Of a DNA stretch of 64,000 nucleotides, positions 17,285 through 26,599 are shown piece by piece; the first letter of the stretch is position 1; every line of letters begins with the position of its first letter. The position numbers were made by a program, and so were the translations under genes. The stretch covers positions 434,001 to 498,000 of the forward strand of contig CAWFXW010000026.1 of NCBI GenBank assembly GCA_963819785.1, in the 5' to 3' direction. Below the pieces are notes generated by a model. The model was given only the letters and a program-made list of their open reading frames with translations. It was not told where the DNA came from and searched no databases. Source of the DNA: Palsa-504 sp963819785. Its GTDB lineage: Bacteria > Actinomycetota > Actinomycetes > Streptosporangiales > Streptosporangiaceae.

Positions 17285-17974
17285 TCAGCGAGAGCGGTTG
17301 AGGATGACCCAGATGGCCCGGGCCGGGACGGTTCCCGCGTTCCAGAACCGGTGCGGGATCGCCGAGTCGAACGTGAGCGAGTCGCCCTCCTCCAGGACGT
17401 ACTGCTCGAAGCCGATCTGGGTGGACAGGGCCCCCTCGACGATGACCGCGTACTCCTGCCCGGTGTGCTGGATGGCGTGCTCGGCCTCGGGCACGCTCTG
17501 CCCGACCGGGTAGCACACCTCGAGGAACTCCATGTCCTTCTCGGCCGCCGCGGTGAGCCGCTCCCACATCACGCCGCGTTCCAAGGTGATCCGCGGCCGG
17601 TCGTGCCGCCGCAGAATGGGGCCCTCTGGCGGGCTCTCGGCGGTCGCCGCGGGGTTCTCCCCCGGCTCTGCCGACCCTTTCCGGGCCGACCCTTTCTGGG
17701 CCGGGCCGTCCTGGGCCGGGTCGAAGAGCCGGTCCATCGAAATCCGCAGCGCGGTGACCAAGGCCCACAGCGTGCTCACCGACGGAACCGCCCGCCCCCG
17801 CTCCACCTGGGAGATGAGGCTGGGTGAGCAGTCCACCCGGCGGGCAAGCTCGCGGGCCGTCATGCCGAGCTCGAGCCTGCGGTGACGCAGCCGCGCCCCG
17901 ATGAGCGCGCCGCGGTCGAGCGAGTCTGCGGGGGCGTTCCCGTCCGCGAACATCCGTGGGGCCACGGATCTCAT
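17285..17974 (-). CDS. XRE-family regulator with C-terminal cupin (PuuR-like)
   Basis: Two-domain regulator: HTH (RLRHRRLELGMTARELARRV, then DCSPSLISQVERGRAVPSVSTL) and a C-terminal cupin (QEYAVIVEGALSTQI, then SLTFDSAIPHRFWN). A low-complexity linker (AQKGSARKGSAEPGEN) joins them. This architecture includes PuuR-type regulators of putrescine use and others sensing small metabolites. ATGs at 17974 and 17953 are both possible. It faces the amidohydrolase convergently. Given polyamine-type transporter genes elsewhere in the window, an amine effector is possible; inference. Confidence 0.88.
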   Translation of the reverse strand: MRSVAPRMFADGNAPADSLDRGALIGARLRHRRLELGMTARELARRVDCSPSLISQVERGRAVPSVSTLWALVTALRISMDRLFDPAQDGPAQKGSARKGSAEPGENPAATAESPPEGPILRRHDRPRITLERGVMWERLTAAAEKDMEFLEVCYPVGQSVPEAEHAIQHTGQEYAVIVEGALSTQIGFEQYVLEEGDSLTFDSAIPHRFWNAGTVPARAIWVILNRSR

Positions 17975-18007
17975 CCTACTGGCGCAGGTCCTGGCTCCCC
18001 GGCGTGC

Positions 18008-18023
18008 CACCGGCCCGCCGGTG
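18008..18023. terminator. Hairpin downstream of SDR gene
   Basis: CACCGGC-CC-GCCGGTG, a 7-bp perfect stem between the SDR stop (18065, minus strand) and the start of the XRE regulator. Likely separates the two transcripts. Confidence 0.4.
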
Positions 18024-18064
18024 ATTCGTTAAACCATACTTCACGCGAGTGGTGAGGGTTAACG

Positions 18065-18821
18065 TCATGCGCCGCGGTGGATCTGGAGCGGGGCTGAGCT
18101 CTGGCTGACCGGCATCAGTTCGATGACGTTGACGTTCACGTGGGCGGGCTGGCTGGTCGCCCACTCGATCGCGGCGGCGATGTCCTCGGCGGTGAGCGGC
18201 TCGGTCCCGGCGTAGACGCCCGAGGCCCGCTCGCGGTCGCCGCCGAAGCGGACTTGGGAGAACTCGGTGCCGCCGACCAGGCCCGGTTCCACGGAGGTCA
18301 CCCTGACCCCGGTGCCGTGCAGGTCCGAGCGCAGGTTCAGGCTGAACTGGTGCACGAACGCCTTGGCGGCGCCGTAGACGTTGCCGCCCGGGTACGGATA
18401 GGTGCCGGCGATCGAGCCGAGGTTGACCACATGCCCGCGGCCGCGCGCGACCATCTGGGGCAGGAACGCGCGGGTCATATAGACCAGGCCGGTGCAGTTG
18501 GTCTGGATCATCTGCTCCCACTGGTCGACGTCGGCCGCCTGGGCCGGCTCCAGGCCGAGGGCCAGGCCTGCGTTGTTGACCAGGATGTCGACCTCGGCGA
18601 AGTCCGCGGGAAGTTCGGCTGGGAGGCGCTCGACGCGGGCCCGGTCGCGCACGTCGAGGGTCAGCGGCAGGACGACGTTCGGGGCCGAGTTCCTTGGCCA
18701 GGTCGGTGAGCCGCTCGGTCCGGCGCGCCGCGGCGATGATCCGGTCCCCGAGGGCCGCGAACCGGCGGGCGGCCGCGGTCCCGAAGCCGGAACTCGCGCC
18801 GGTGATCAGTACAGTCCGCAC
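18065..18821 (-). CDS. Short-chain dehydrogenase/reductase (one frameshift)
   Basis: Classical SDR of about 250 residues. The N-terminal part has TVLITGASSGFGTAAARRFA (TGxxxGxG cofactor loop). After a break near 18682 it continues with LPADFAEVDILVNNAGLA (NNAG), LGSIAGTYPYPGGNVYGAAKAF (catalytic Ser and YxxxK) and VEPGLVGGTEFSQVRF. One extra C in a CCCC run explains the shift: NVVLPLTLDVRDRARV is readable in the correct frame. Start GTG 18821 (AGGG upstream), alternative GTG 18830. NAD(P)-dependent oxidation or reduction of an unknown alcohol or ketone. Confidence 0.88.
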
Positions 18822-18900
18822 GGGATGCACCCTAGCGAACCGGTGCCTTGGGGGCCGCGTCCGGTTCACTGTGGGACGCTAGCAGAAGACGCCGGGGACG

Positions 18901-18923
18901 AACCACGGCCCGTTCGGCATAAA
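18901..18923. repeat. Dispersed intergenic motif copy 2
   Basis: AACCACGGCCCGTTCGGCAT followed by AAAT, 27 bases before the GTG of the DUF3516 helicase. With the 57137 copy it shares a longer block starting CGGGG-ACGAACCACGG. Could be promoter-associated here, since the region separates divergent genes. Confidence 0.5.
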
Positions 18924-18949
18924 TGATTTTGATTTTTGGTTGGTCAGCC

Positions 18950-21455
18950 GTGACCCTCATCGACCTCCTGCCGGAGACATCAGATCCGGACGCGGTCTTC
19001 GACGCCTTCGCCGGGTGGTCGAAGCGGCGCGGGCTGACGTTGTACCCGCACCAGGAGGACGCGCTCATCGAGATCGTTTCGGGCGCGAACGTCATCTTGT
19101 CCACGCCCACCGGGTCGGGCAAGTCGTTGGTGGCCACCGGGGCTCACTTCGCGGCGCTGGCCGACGACAGGCGCACGTTCTACTCCGCGCCGATCAAGGC
19201 GCTGGTGTCGGAGAAGTTCTTCGACCTGTGCGCGGCGTTCGGCCCGGCCGAGGTCGGCATGATGACCGGGGACGCCAGCGTCAACCCGGAGGCCCCGATC
19301 ATCTGCTGCACCGCCGAGGTGCTGGCCAGCATCGCGCTGCGCGACGGGGCCGCCGCCGACGTAGGCCTGGTCGTGATGGACGAGTTCCACTTCTACGCCG
19401 ACCCCGAGCGCGGCTGGGCCTGGCAGGTCCCGCTGATCGAGCTGCCCCAGGCGCAGTTCCTGCTGATGTCGGCGACGCTGGGCGACGTCTCGCGGTTCGA
19501 GGCGGACCTGACCCGGCGGACGGGCCGGCCGACCGCGGTGATCTCCTCGGCCGAACGACCGGTGCCGCTGGTGTTCTCCTTTTCGATCGAGCCGTTGCAC
19601 GAGACCCTCGGTGAGCTGCTGTCCACCGGGCAGGCGCCGGTGTACGTGGTGCACTTCACCCAGGCCGCGGCGCTGGAGCAGGCGCAGGCGCTAATGAGCG
19701 TCAACGTCTGCTCGCGGGACGAGAAGGACGCCATCGCCGACCTGATCGGCGACTTCCGGTTCGCGGCCGGCTTCGGCGAAGACCCTGTCGCGGCTGGTGC
19801 GGCACGGCATCGGCGTGCACCACGCCGGGATGCTCCCCCGGTACCGGCGACTGGTGGAGACCCTCACCCAGGCCGGGCTGCTCAAGGTCATCTGCGGGAC
19901 CGACACCCTGGGCGTGGGCATCAACGTGCCGATCCGCACCGTGCTGTTCACCGCGCTGTCCAAGTACGACGGGACCAAGACCCGGCTGCTGCAGGCGCGG
20001 GAGTTCCACCAGATCGCCGGGCGGGCCGGACGGGCCGGGTTCGACGTCTCCGGGCGGGTGGTGGTGCAGGCACCCGAGCACGTGGTGGAGAACGAGCGGA
20101 TGCTGGCCAAGGCGGGCGACGACCCGAAGGCCCGGCGGCGCGTGGTGCGGAAGAAGCCGCCGGCCGGGTTCGTGTCGTGGGGACAGCCGACCTTCGAGCG
20201 GCTGGTGGCCGCCGACCCCGAGCCGCTGACGTCGAGCTTCAAGGTCACCCACGCGATGGTGCTGAACGTCATCGCGCGGCCGGGTGACGCGTTCGCGGCG
20301 ATGAAGCACCTGCTGACCGACAACGACGAGGACCGCGCTAAGCAGTTCGCGCATATCCGCCGGGCGATCGCGATCTACCGGGCGCTGCTGGCCGGCGGGG
20401 TGGTGGAGCGGCTGCCTGAGCCCGATGAGTCGGGGCGGCTGGTCCGGCTGACGGTGGACCTGCAGTACGACTTCGCGCTCAACCAGCCGCTGTCACCGTT
20501 CGCGCTGGCCGCCATCTCGCTGCTGGACGTGGAGTCGCCGTCGTACGCGCTGGACGTTCTGTCGGTGATCGAGGCGACGCTTGACGACCCGCGTCAGGTG
20601 CTGTCCGCCCAGCTGTTCCGGGCCCGCGGCGAGGCGGTGGCCCAGATGAAGGCGGACGGCGTCGAGTACGAGGAGCGGATGGAACTGCTGGACGGCGTGA
20701 CCTATCCCCGGCCGCTGGCCGACACCCTGGAGGGCGCGTACGACATATACCGGCGCGGGCATCCGTGGGTCCTGGACTATTCGCTTTCCCCGAAGTCGGT
20801 GGTCCGGGACATGTACGAAAGGGCGCTGACCTTCACCGAGTACGTCGGTTTCTACGGGCTGGCGCGCTCGGAGGGGCTGGTGCTGCGCTACCTGGCCGAC
20901 GCCTACAAGGCGCTGCGCCAGACCGTGCCGGACGAGGCCAAGACCGAGGAACTGACCGACCTCATCGAGTGGCTGGGCGAGATCGTGCGCCAGGTCGACT
21001 CCAGCCTGCTCGACGAGTGGGAGCGGCTGCGTAATCCGTCCGCTGAGGCCTGGGCCGCGGCCTCTGCCGGGGGTCAGCCTCCCTCGGTCACGTCGAACGT
21101 ACGGGCGTTCCGCGTGCTGGTCCGCAACGCGCTGTTCCAGCGGGTCAAGCTGGCCGCGCTCGGTGACTACGAGTCGCTCGGCGCGCTGGACTCCTCGTCC
21201 GGGTGGGACGTGGCCGCGTGGGCCGACGCGGTCGAGCCTTACTTCGAGGTGCACGACGAGATCGGTACCGGGCCGGACGCGCGCGGCCCCGCGCTGCTGA
21301 TCATCGACCCCCGTCCCGACGGCTGGGCGGTCCGGCAGATCTTCGACGATCCGGCGGGCGACCACGACTGGGGCATCAACGCCGTAGTCGACCTGGCCGC
21401 TTCCGATGAGGCGGGCTCGGCCGTGTTGCGCATTACCGACGTGGGCCAGCTCTAG
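18950..21455 (+). CDS. DEAD/DEAH-box helicase with C-terminal DUF3516 (one frameshift)
   Basis: Superfamily-2 RNA/DNA helicase of about 835 residues. RecA1: STPTGSGKS (Walker A), DEFHFYAD (DExH), MSATLGD. RecA2: HGIGVHHAGMLPRYRR, GTDTLGVGINVP, QIAGRAGRAG. The long C-terminal half matches the DUF3516 extension of actinomycete Ski2-like helicases. The frame breaks near 19779: FRFAAGFG continues one base later as KTLSRLVRHG; one extra G explains it. Start GTG 18950 (VTLIDLLPETSD). Role probably in RNA metabolism; unproven. Confidence 0.9.
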
Positions 21456-21460
21456 CCGTT

Positions 21461-21515
21461 TACCGCCAATACACGGCGGTATTGAGTGAGCGTTTTCTCG
21501 CAATGCGAGAAACGC
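21461..21515. terminator. Two consecutive hairpins after the helicase
   Basis: TACCGCC-AATACAC-GGCGGTA (21461-21481), then GCGTTTTCTCGC-AAT-GCGAGAAACGC (21490-21515, one bulged T). They lie directly 3' of the helicase stop, in a relatively AT-rich stretch. Together they look like a strong terminator. The rest of the gap to 21761 holds the palindrome at 21669 and no gene that I can support. Confidence 0.65.
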
Positions 21516-21668
21516 CGTCGCTATCGGTGTAATTAGTGTTTTGCCGTCCTAAGGAACACTCGCGGATGTTCCGGAGACGTGGCGTCAGCGCCCGAGGCGG
21601 ACCGTTTGACGCAACCCTCGCCACGACGAGTACGACCGCCCGTGACGCACTCCCGGGTTGTCCTGGTT

Positions 21669-21680
21669 TACCGATCGGTA
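21669..21680. promoter_or_regulatory. 12-bp perfect palindrome upstream of acyl-CoA ligase
   Basis: TACCGATCGGTA, about 80 bases upstream of the ligase ATG. The length and symmetry fit a TetR-family operator, a common control of acyl-CoA ligase genes. The regulator is not identified in the window. Confidence 0.45.
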
Positions 21681-21761
21681 GGGATTCCGTACATTGGCTG
21701 CAGGCGGCGGTGCTAGCCGGCCGCTGGTGGCCGCTGACGTGTACGTGAGGGGCAGGTGCGA

Positions 21762-23322
21762 ATGCCGGAGGACACTCTTTCGGTCTACGCGCGGAGCCAG
21801 CCGGGTAAGCCAGGCATCATTGACGACCGGCCGGACGGGACCGTCGTCATGTGGACGTACGCCGAGCTCGAGGCGCAGGCGAACCGGGTGGCGAACCTGC
21901 TGCTGTCGCTGGGGGTGAGGCCGGGCGCCAAGGTGCTGTGGTGCGGGCCGAACTCCCCCGAGGTGGTCGCGGTCATGAACGCCACCAGGAAGATCGGCGC
22001 GGTCGCGGTGCCGCTGAACTACCGGCTGGCGCCGGAGGAGGCGCTGTACGTCGTCAACCACAGCGACGCCGAGGTGGCCTACGTGGACTGCGAGTACGCG
22101 CCGATGTTCGCCGCGTTCGGCGGCCAGCTGGAGAGCGTGCGGCACGTCATCGCGGTCGGCGGGCCGACCCCGCAGGGAATGCTGGGCGACGCGGAGGTGG
22201 CGGGTGCGCCGGCCGATGCACCCGACGTCGGGGACGCGGCTGGCGGAGGCGGGACGATGATCTACACCTCCGGGACGACCGGCAAGCCGAAGGGCGCGGT
22301 CCGGAAGGGACCACCGGATCCGGAGGTGCTCGGCGCCCTGCTGAACCTGTTCGGCTACCGTCCGGACGACATCTACCTCACCTCCGGCCCGCTGTACCAC
22401 AGCGGGCCCAGCGCCTTCATGAGCGCTTCCCTGCTGTTCGGCCAGACCATCATCGTGCAGCGCAAGTTCGACGCCGAGGACTGGCTGCGGCTGGTGGATA
22501 GGTACCGGGTGTCCTCGACGTTCTCCGCGCCCGCGCTGGTCCGGATGATCTGCGCGCTGCCAGCGCAGGTCAAGGACCGCTACGACCGCTCCTCGATGCG
22601 CGTCATGATCGCCAACGCCGCGCCGTGGAGCTACGCGCTCAAGCAGCAGTACGTGGCCGACTTCCCGCCCGAGTCGCTGTTCGAGGTCTACGGCTCGACC
22701 GAGCTCGGCGTGGATACCGTGCTGATGCCCCAGGACCAGATGCGCAAGCCCGGATCGTGCGGCCGGCCGGCTCCCGGTATCGAGATCATGCTGGTGCGGT
22801 CCCGACGGTGACGAGGTCACGGGAACCGGGCCGGGCCACGCCGGCGAGGTGTTCGTCCGGTCCAAGGTCACGTTCGACGCGTACTACAAGAACGACGCCG
22901 GCTATCAGTCGAACAGCCGCGGCGACTACCACACGGTCGGCGACATCGCCTACTGGGACGACGAGGGCTACCTGTACATCTGCGACCGCAAGAACGACAT
23001 GATCATTTCGGGCGGGATGAACATCTACCCGGCCGAGATCGAGGCGGCGCTGGAACAGCATCCGGGGATCTACGACGTCGCGGTGTTCGGGATTCCGTCC
23101 GAGCAGTGGGGCGAGGCCGTGCACGCCACCGTAGTCCGGTCGCCCGGATCCGCGCTGACCAGCGACCAGATCGTCGCGTTCGCGCGCGAGCACCTGGCCA
23201 GCTACAAGGTCCCGCGATCCGTCGAGTTCGCGACCGAGTTGCCCCGGACCGGGTCGGGCAAGCTGCTCAAACGCCAGCTCCGGGCACCGTACTGGGCCGG
23301 CCAGGCCAGCCAGGTCGGCTAG
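21762..23322 (+). CDS. Acyl-CoA synthetase, AMP-binding (one frameshift)
   Basis: ANL-superfamily ligase of about 520 residues that activates a carboxylic acid to acyl-AMP and acyl-CoA. Motifs: MIYTSGTTGKPKG (P-loop), SGPLYHSGPS, YGSTELG, then YICDRKNDMIISGGMNIYP and the C-terminal catalytic lysine in TGSGKLLKRQL. The frame breaks near 22803 (IEIMLVR, then DGDEVTGTGPGHAGEVFVRS one base later). Start ATG 21762, preceded by a purine-rich GGGGCAGG. The YHSGP motif suits medium-chain or aromatic acids; specificity unknown. Confidence 0.92.
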
Positions 23323-23351
23323 ATGAGGATTCACTCATCGAGGAGGTAGCG

Positions 23352-23669
23352 GTGGCCGAGCGGGAGATGCCGGCCGGGTCGAACGATGAACGGAGCCTGC
23401 TCGACGGCTGGCTGTACTGCACGGACGAGAACGAGGAAGGCGACTTCGAGGCGGCGACCGCAGCCGGGGCCGCCGAGGACCTGGAGACCTTCCGGGCGCA
23501 CTGCGCCCGGACCAGGGAGGTCATGGCGGCGCACCAGCTCGACGACACCTTCGGCAAGAACTCCTACCCGCTGCGCTGGTTCTACCTGTACCTGATCAAG
23601 GAATACGCGCGGCACCTTGGTCACGCCGACCTGCTGCGCGAGCGGATCGACGGCGCCACCGGCGAGTAG
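23352..23669 (+). CDS. DinB/DUF664 family protein with internal deletion
   Basis: 105 residues from GTG 23352 with an ideal AGGAGGT ribosome site. The N-terminal DERSLLDGWL and the C-terminal DENEEGDFE, FRAHCARTREVM, LRWFYLYLIKEYARHLGHADLLRERIDGATGE match the mycothiol-dependent DUF664 family. Family members are about 165-170 residues. The section between DGWL and YCTDENEEGD, which holds the helix with KCAGL/RHL and metal-binding His residues, is missing in frame. So the gene reads intact but the active-site helix is lost; it is probably non-functional or neofunctional. Confidence 0.8.
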   Translation: MAEREMPAGSNDERSLLDGWLYCTDENEEGDFEAATAAGAAEDLETFRAHCARTREVMAAHQLDDTFGKNSYPLRWFYLYLIKEYARHLGHADLLRERIDGATGE

Positions 23670-23797
23670 CCGAGCACGCCGGACCGTACCGGGAATCACC
23701 CATCCAGGGTGCGGCCGGCGTCTCCGCGGAGACGCCTTGTGCAGATTTTCACAAGCCACGGCCGACGGAAAGGTCGGCCCTGTGCGAGTATCGGACG

Positions 23798-24103
23798 ATG
23801 ATCGCGAGAATCTGGCGCGGCGCGGTCCGGGCGCAGGACGCCGCCGCCTACGCGGCCTACGTCCAGGAGACCGGGATCGCGGGATACCAGCGCACGCCGG
23901 GCAACCGCGGGGCCTGGGCCCTGTGGCGGGTGGACGGCGACCGGGCCGAGATCGTCACGATGAGCCTGTGGGAGTCGCGGTCCGCGATCGAGGGCTTCGC
24001 CGGCCAGGACATCGAGCGGGCCGTCTTCTACCCGGAGGACGACCGGTACCTGATCGAGCGCGATCTGACCGTCTCTCACTACGAGGTGGCCGGCCCGCCG
24101 TAG
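23798..24103 (+). CDS. Antibiotic biosynthesis monooxygenase (ABM)-fold protein
   Basis: Small alpha/beta protein of 101 residues. ARIWRGAVRAQDAAAYAAYV, GNRGAWALWRVDGDRAEIVTMSLWESRSAIEGFAG and the C-terminal Tyr-rich AVFYPEDDRYL show the ferredoxin-like dimeric alpha+beta barrel of ABM/YgiN proteins. Members range from quinol monooxygenases to heme-degrading enzymes and inactive relatives. No partner gene is adjacent, so function is open. Confidence 0.75.
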   Translation: MIARIWRGAVRAQDAAAYAAYVQETGIAGYQRTPGNRGAWALWRVDGDRAEIVTMSLWESRSAIEGFAGQDIERAVFYPEDDRYLIERDLTVSHYEVAGPP

Positions 24104-24142
24104 CGTCTTCCCGGACGGTCACGGCGGGCGGCACGTGGCCGG

Positions 24143-24907
24143 TCACGAGGGCTTCCGGCAGGTCACCGCCCACGCTGTCGCGCTGATCTCGAACGGGCCC
24201 GCGGACAGCTCTCGTCGGCACTGTTCGCGCAGCGCGGCCCGCCGGTCCGGGTCCAGCGAGGCCACGTGGGCGCCGGCCGGGCCGACGCCGAGCGTGAACG
24301 GCTCCCACCACTGCTCGAAGCTCTCGTAGCCGGCCCGGACGGTCAGCGTCGTGGCCCGGGCCTGGTCCATCCCGGCCCGGGCGAAGAGCTCGGCCAGGTG
24401 ACCCTCGCGGACGCCGGGCAGACCCGACTCGTCGTCGGCGGCCGGATCCAGCGCGCGCACGGCGGACCAGAACGCGGTCAGCGGTCCGCGCCCGCCCGCG
24501 TGGTCCCACACGCAGGCGGCGACCGCCCCGCCGGGCCTGGTGACCCGGCTCATCTCCCGCAGGCCCCGCACCGGGTCGGTCATGAAGTGGACCACCAGCT
24601 GGGCCAGCGTGGCGTCGAAGCTGCCGTCGGGGAACGGCAGCTGCTCGGCTGCGGTCTGCCGGACGTCCACGCCGGGCAGCCGCTCGCGGACCGCGGCGGC
24701 GAACGACGCCGACGGTTCGACCGCGCTGACCGCCTGCACGCCGGCCCGGCGGACCAGCTCGGCGGTCAGCGCGCCCGGGCCGCACCCGACATCCAGCAGC
24801 CGCTGCCCGGGCTGGACCCCGGCCAGGTCGGCGAACTGGACCGCAAGCGGTTCGGAGTAGCGGCCCATGAACCGCAGGTAGGCATCCGCGCTGACATCGA
24901 AGCTCAC
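24143..24907 (-). CDS. Class I SAM-dependent methyltransferase
   Basis: Methyltransferase of 254 residues (UbiE/Methyltransf_11 type). Motif I LLDVGCGPGALT, motif II acid AVEPS, motif IV-like FDATLAQLVVHFMTD and VTRPGGAVAACVWD are visible. Start MSFDVSADAYLRFMGRYS is typical of actinomycete members (VSADAYxRFMGRYSxPLA). It is the downstream neighbour of the ankyrin gene on the same strand, 10 bases apart. Substrate unknown. Confidence 0.92.
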   Translation of the reverse strand: MSFDVSADAYLRFMGRYSEPLAVQFADLAGVQPGQRLLDVGCGPGALTAELVRRAGVQAVSAVEPSASFAAAVRERLPGVDVRQTAAEQLPFPDGSFDATLAQLVVHFMTDPVRGLREMSRVTRPGGAVAACVWDHAGGRGPLTAFWSAVRALDPAADDESGLPGVREGHLAELFARAGMDQARATTLTVRAGYESFEQWWEPFTLGVGPAGAHVASLDPDRRAALREQCRRELSAGPFEISATAWAVTCRKPS

Positions 24908-24917
24908 GCTGGAGAAC

Positions 24918-26435
24918 TTACCCCTCAGGGCTTTCCGGTCCGGCGGCGGTGAGCGGTTCGAGCAGGTCGATGAGCGGTTGCTGGCCGAAGTGGCGGGCCC
25001 AGCCGAGCGGGGGCGAGGCGAACCGGTGGTCGCGGATGTCCGGGTCGGCGCCCAGCCGGAGCAGGGTCCGGGCCAGTTCCAGGTTCCCGTCCTCGGCGGC
25101 CTTATGCAGGGCCGTCTGCCAGGGCTGGTCGCTCGGCACGTCGGTGCGGCCCATGGCGTTGACGTCGAAACCCAGCCCGGCCAGGATCTCGACGGCCTCC
25201 GGGCGACCGCAGGCGGCGGCCCAGGTGATCAGCGCGGGCCGCGCCGCGCGGACCTGACCGGCCAGGCCGGGATGCTCGCGGAGCAGCCGGTCAAGGTCGG
25301 CCCGGGCAGAGCCCATTTCCGGGGCCAGGGCCGCGGTGACGAACGCCTCGGCCGGATCCAGGCTGAGCGGCGGCGCGCCGTGTGCGACCAGGTAGTCGAC
25401 CAGGTCGGGGTGGCCGGTGGTGGCGGCCACCGAGGTGGCGGTGGCGCCGCGTTCGAACGGGGCGGTCAGGTCGACGCCGTGGCTGACCAGCAAACGGACC
25501 CGTTCGGTCAGGCCATGGGTGATGGCCCAGGCGAGCTGGCCGCGGACCATCTCGGCCGGGGTGTCGGCGGCGTTGCCGAGCCGCCTGCGCCACGGGCCGC
25601 CGTCGCCGGCGCCCAGGCCGAACTCGAAGAGCAGCTCCAGATGGTCGGTACCCGGCTCGAACATCCGGTTGTACAGCGCCTGGCCGTCGTTGGGGTCGGC
25701 ACCGGCTTGCAGCAGCAGGCGGGCCAGGGCGAGGGAGTGCGGGTGACGCGGCTGGCGGACCGGGCCCTGCTCCCCCTCGCCGAACACCCCGGTCAGCACG
25801 GTAAACGGGGTGAGCAGCCCGTGCCAGAGGTAACCGGCGTTCGGATCGGCACCGGCGTCGAGCAGCAGCCGGCCCGCGGTCAGCACCGCGTCCTGCGCGA
25901 CCCGGGGATCGACGCGGGAGTAGGCCAGGTACATCAGCGGCTGCCACCGGAACGGGCCGCCCTCGCGGCGGCCAGCGGCCGGATCGGCGGCCAGGATCCG
26001 CCGCAGTGCCGTGACGTCGGCCGCGGCGGCAGCGGCGTGGACGCTGTTGGCGGTGATTTCGGGGTGCCCGGCCAGCAGCCGACGCCCTTCGGCCCAGCGT
26101 TCCGGCTGGTCGTCGGCGTAGTACAGGGTTACCAGGCGGAGGAACTCATCGGCCCGGCTGGCCGGAGGTTCCGCTGTCATGCGCGCGGGGAAGCGGCTGT
26201 ACTGCTCGATGACCTCGACGTGCCGCTTGAGGCGGGCCCAGCTAGGGAAACCGTACCGGCGGGCCACGACGAGCTGCGCGGTGTGCAACGGGAACGACGC
26301 GGGGGCGTCCGGAACGTGCTCGGCGACCTCGGCGAGCGCGTCGGGCTGGCCCGACAGGACGGCTCGGCGCAGATCCTTGGCCTGCTTGCGGAGCTGAGTG
26401 AGGCTGGGCTCGTCGGGCAGGCAGATGACCGGCAT
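24918..26435 (-). CDS. Ankyrin-repeat protein
   Basis: 505 residues, no signal peptide. The N-terminal ~75 residues (SLTQLRKQAKDLRRAV, then YGFPSWARLKRHVE) are a motif widespread at the start of bacterial ankyrin proteins. Ankyrin repeats follow, for example LLLDAGADPNAG, LLLQAGADPN, LVSHGVDLTAP, TGHPDLVDYLVAHGAPP, GFDVNAMGR and ALHKAAEDGNLELARTLLRLGADPD. It likely acts in protein-protein interaction. The ATG at 26435 has an AAAGGAG ribosome site. Confidence 0.9.
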   Translation of the reverse strand: MPVICLPDEPSLTQLRKQAKDLRRAVLSGQPDALAEVAEHVPDAPASFPLHTAQLVVARRYGFPSWARLKRHVEVIEQYSRFPARMTAEPPASRADEFLRLVTLYYADDQPERWAEGRRLLAGHPEITANSVHAAAAAADVTALRRILAADPAAGRREGGPFRWQPLMYLAYSRVDPRVAQDAVLTAGRLLLDAGADPNAGYLWHGLLTPFTVLTGVFGEGEQGPVRQPRHPHSLALARLLLQAGADPNDGQALYNRMFEPGTDHLELLFEFGLGAGDGGPWRRRLGNAADTPAEMVRGQLAWAITHGLTERVRLLVSHGVDLTAPFERGATATSVAATTGHPDLVDYLVAHGAPPLSLDPAEAFVTAALAPEMGSARADLDRLLREHPGLAGQVRAARPALITWAAACGRPEAVEILAGLGFDVNAMGRTDVPSDQPWQTALHKAAEDGNLELARTLLRLGADPDIRDHRFASPPLGWARHFGQQPLIDLLEPLTAAGPESPEG

Positions 26436-26599
26436 GACGACTCCTTTCGCATGCCTGCGGTCCGCGTCGTCAGGCCGAAAGGAGGTGGGTGGCCATCTGG
26501 TACGTGCCAGCTCAGGCGGGCTCTGCCCTTTCCGCGGACCCGGTGGCCTCCTGCGGGCCAGGGTTTCACCTTAACGCAGGGAGGGTTGACAATGACGTC

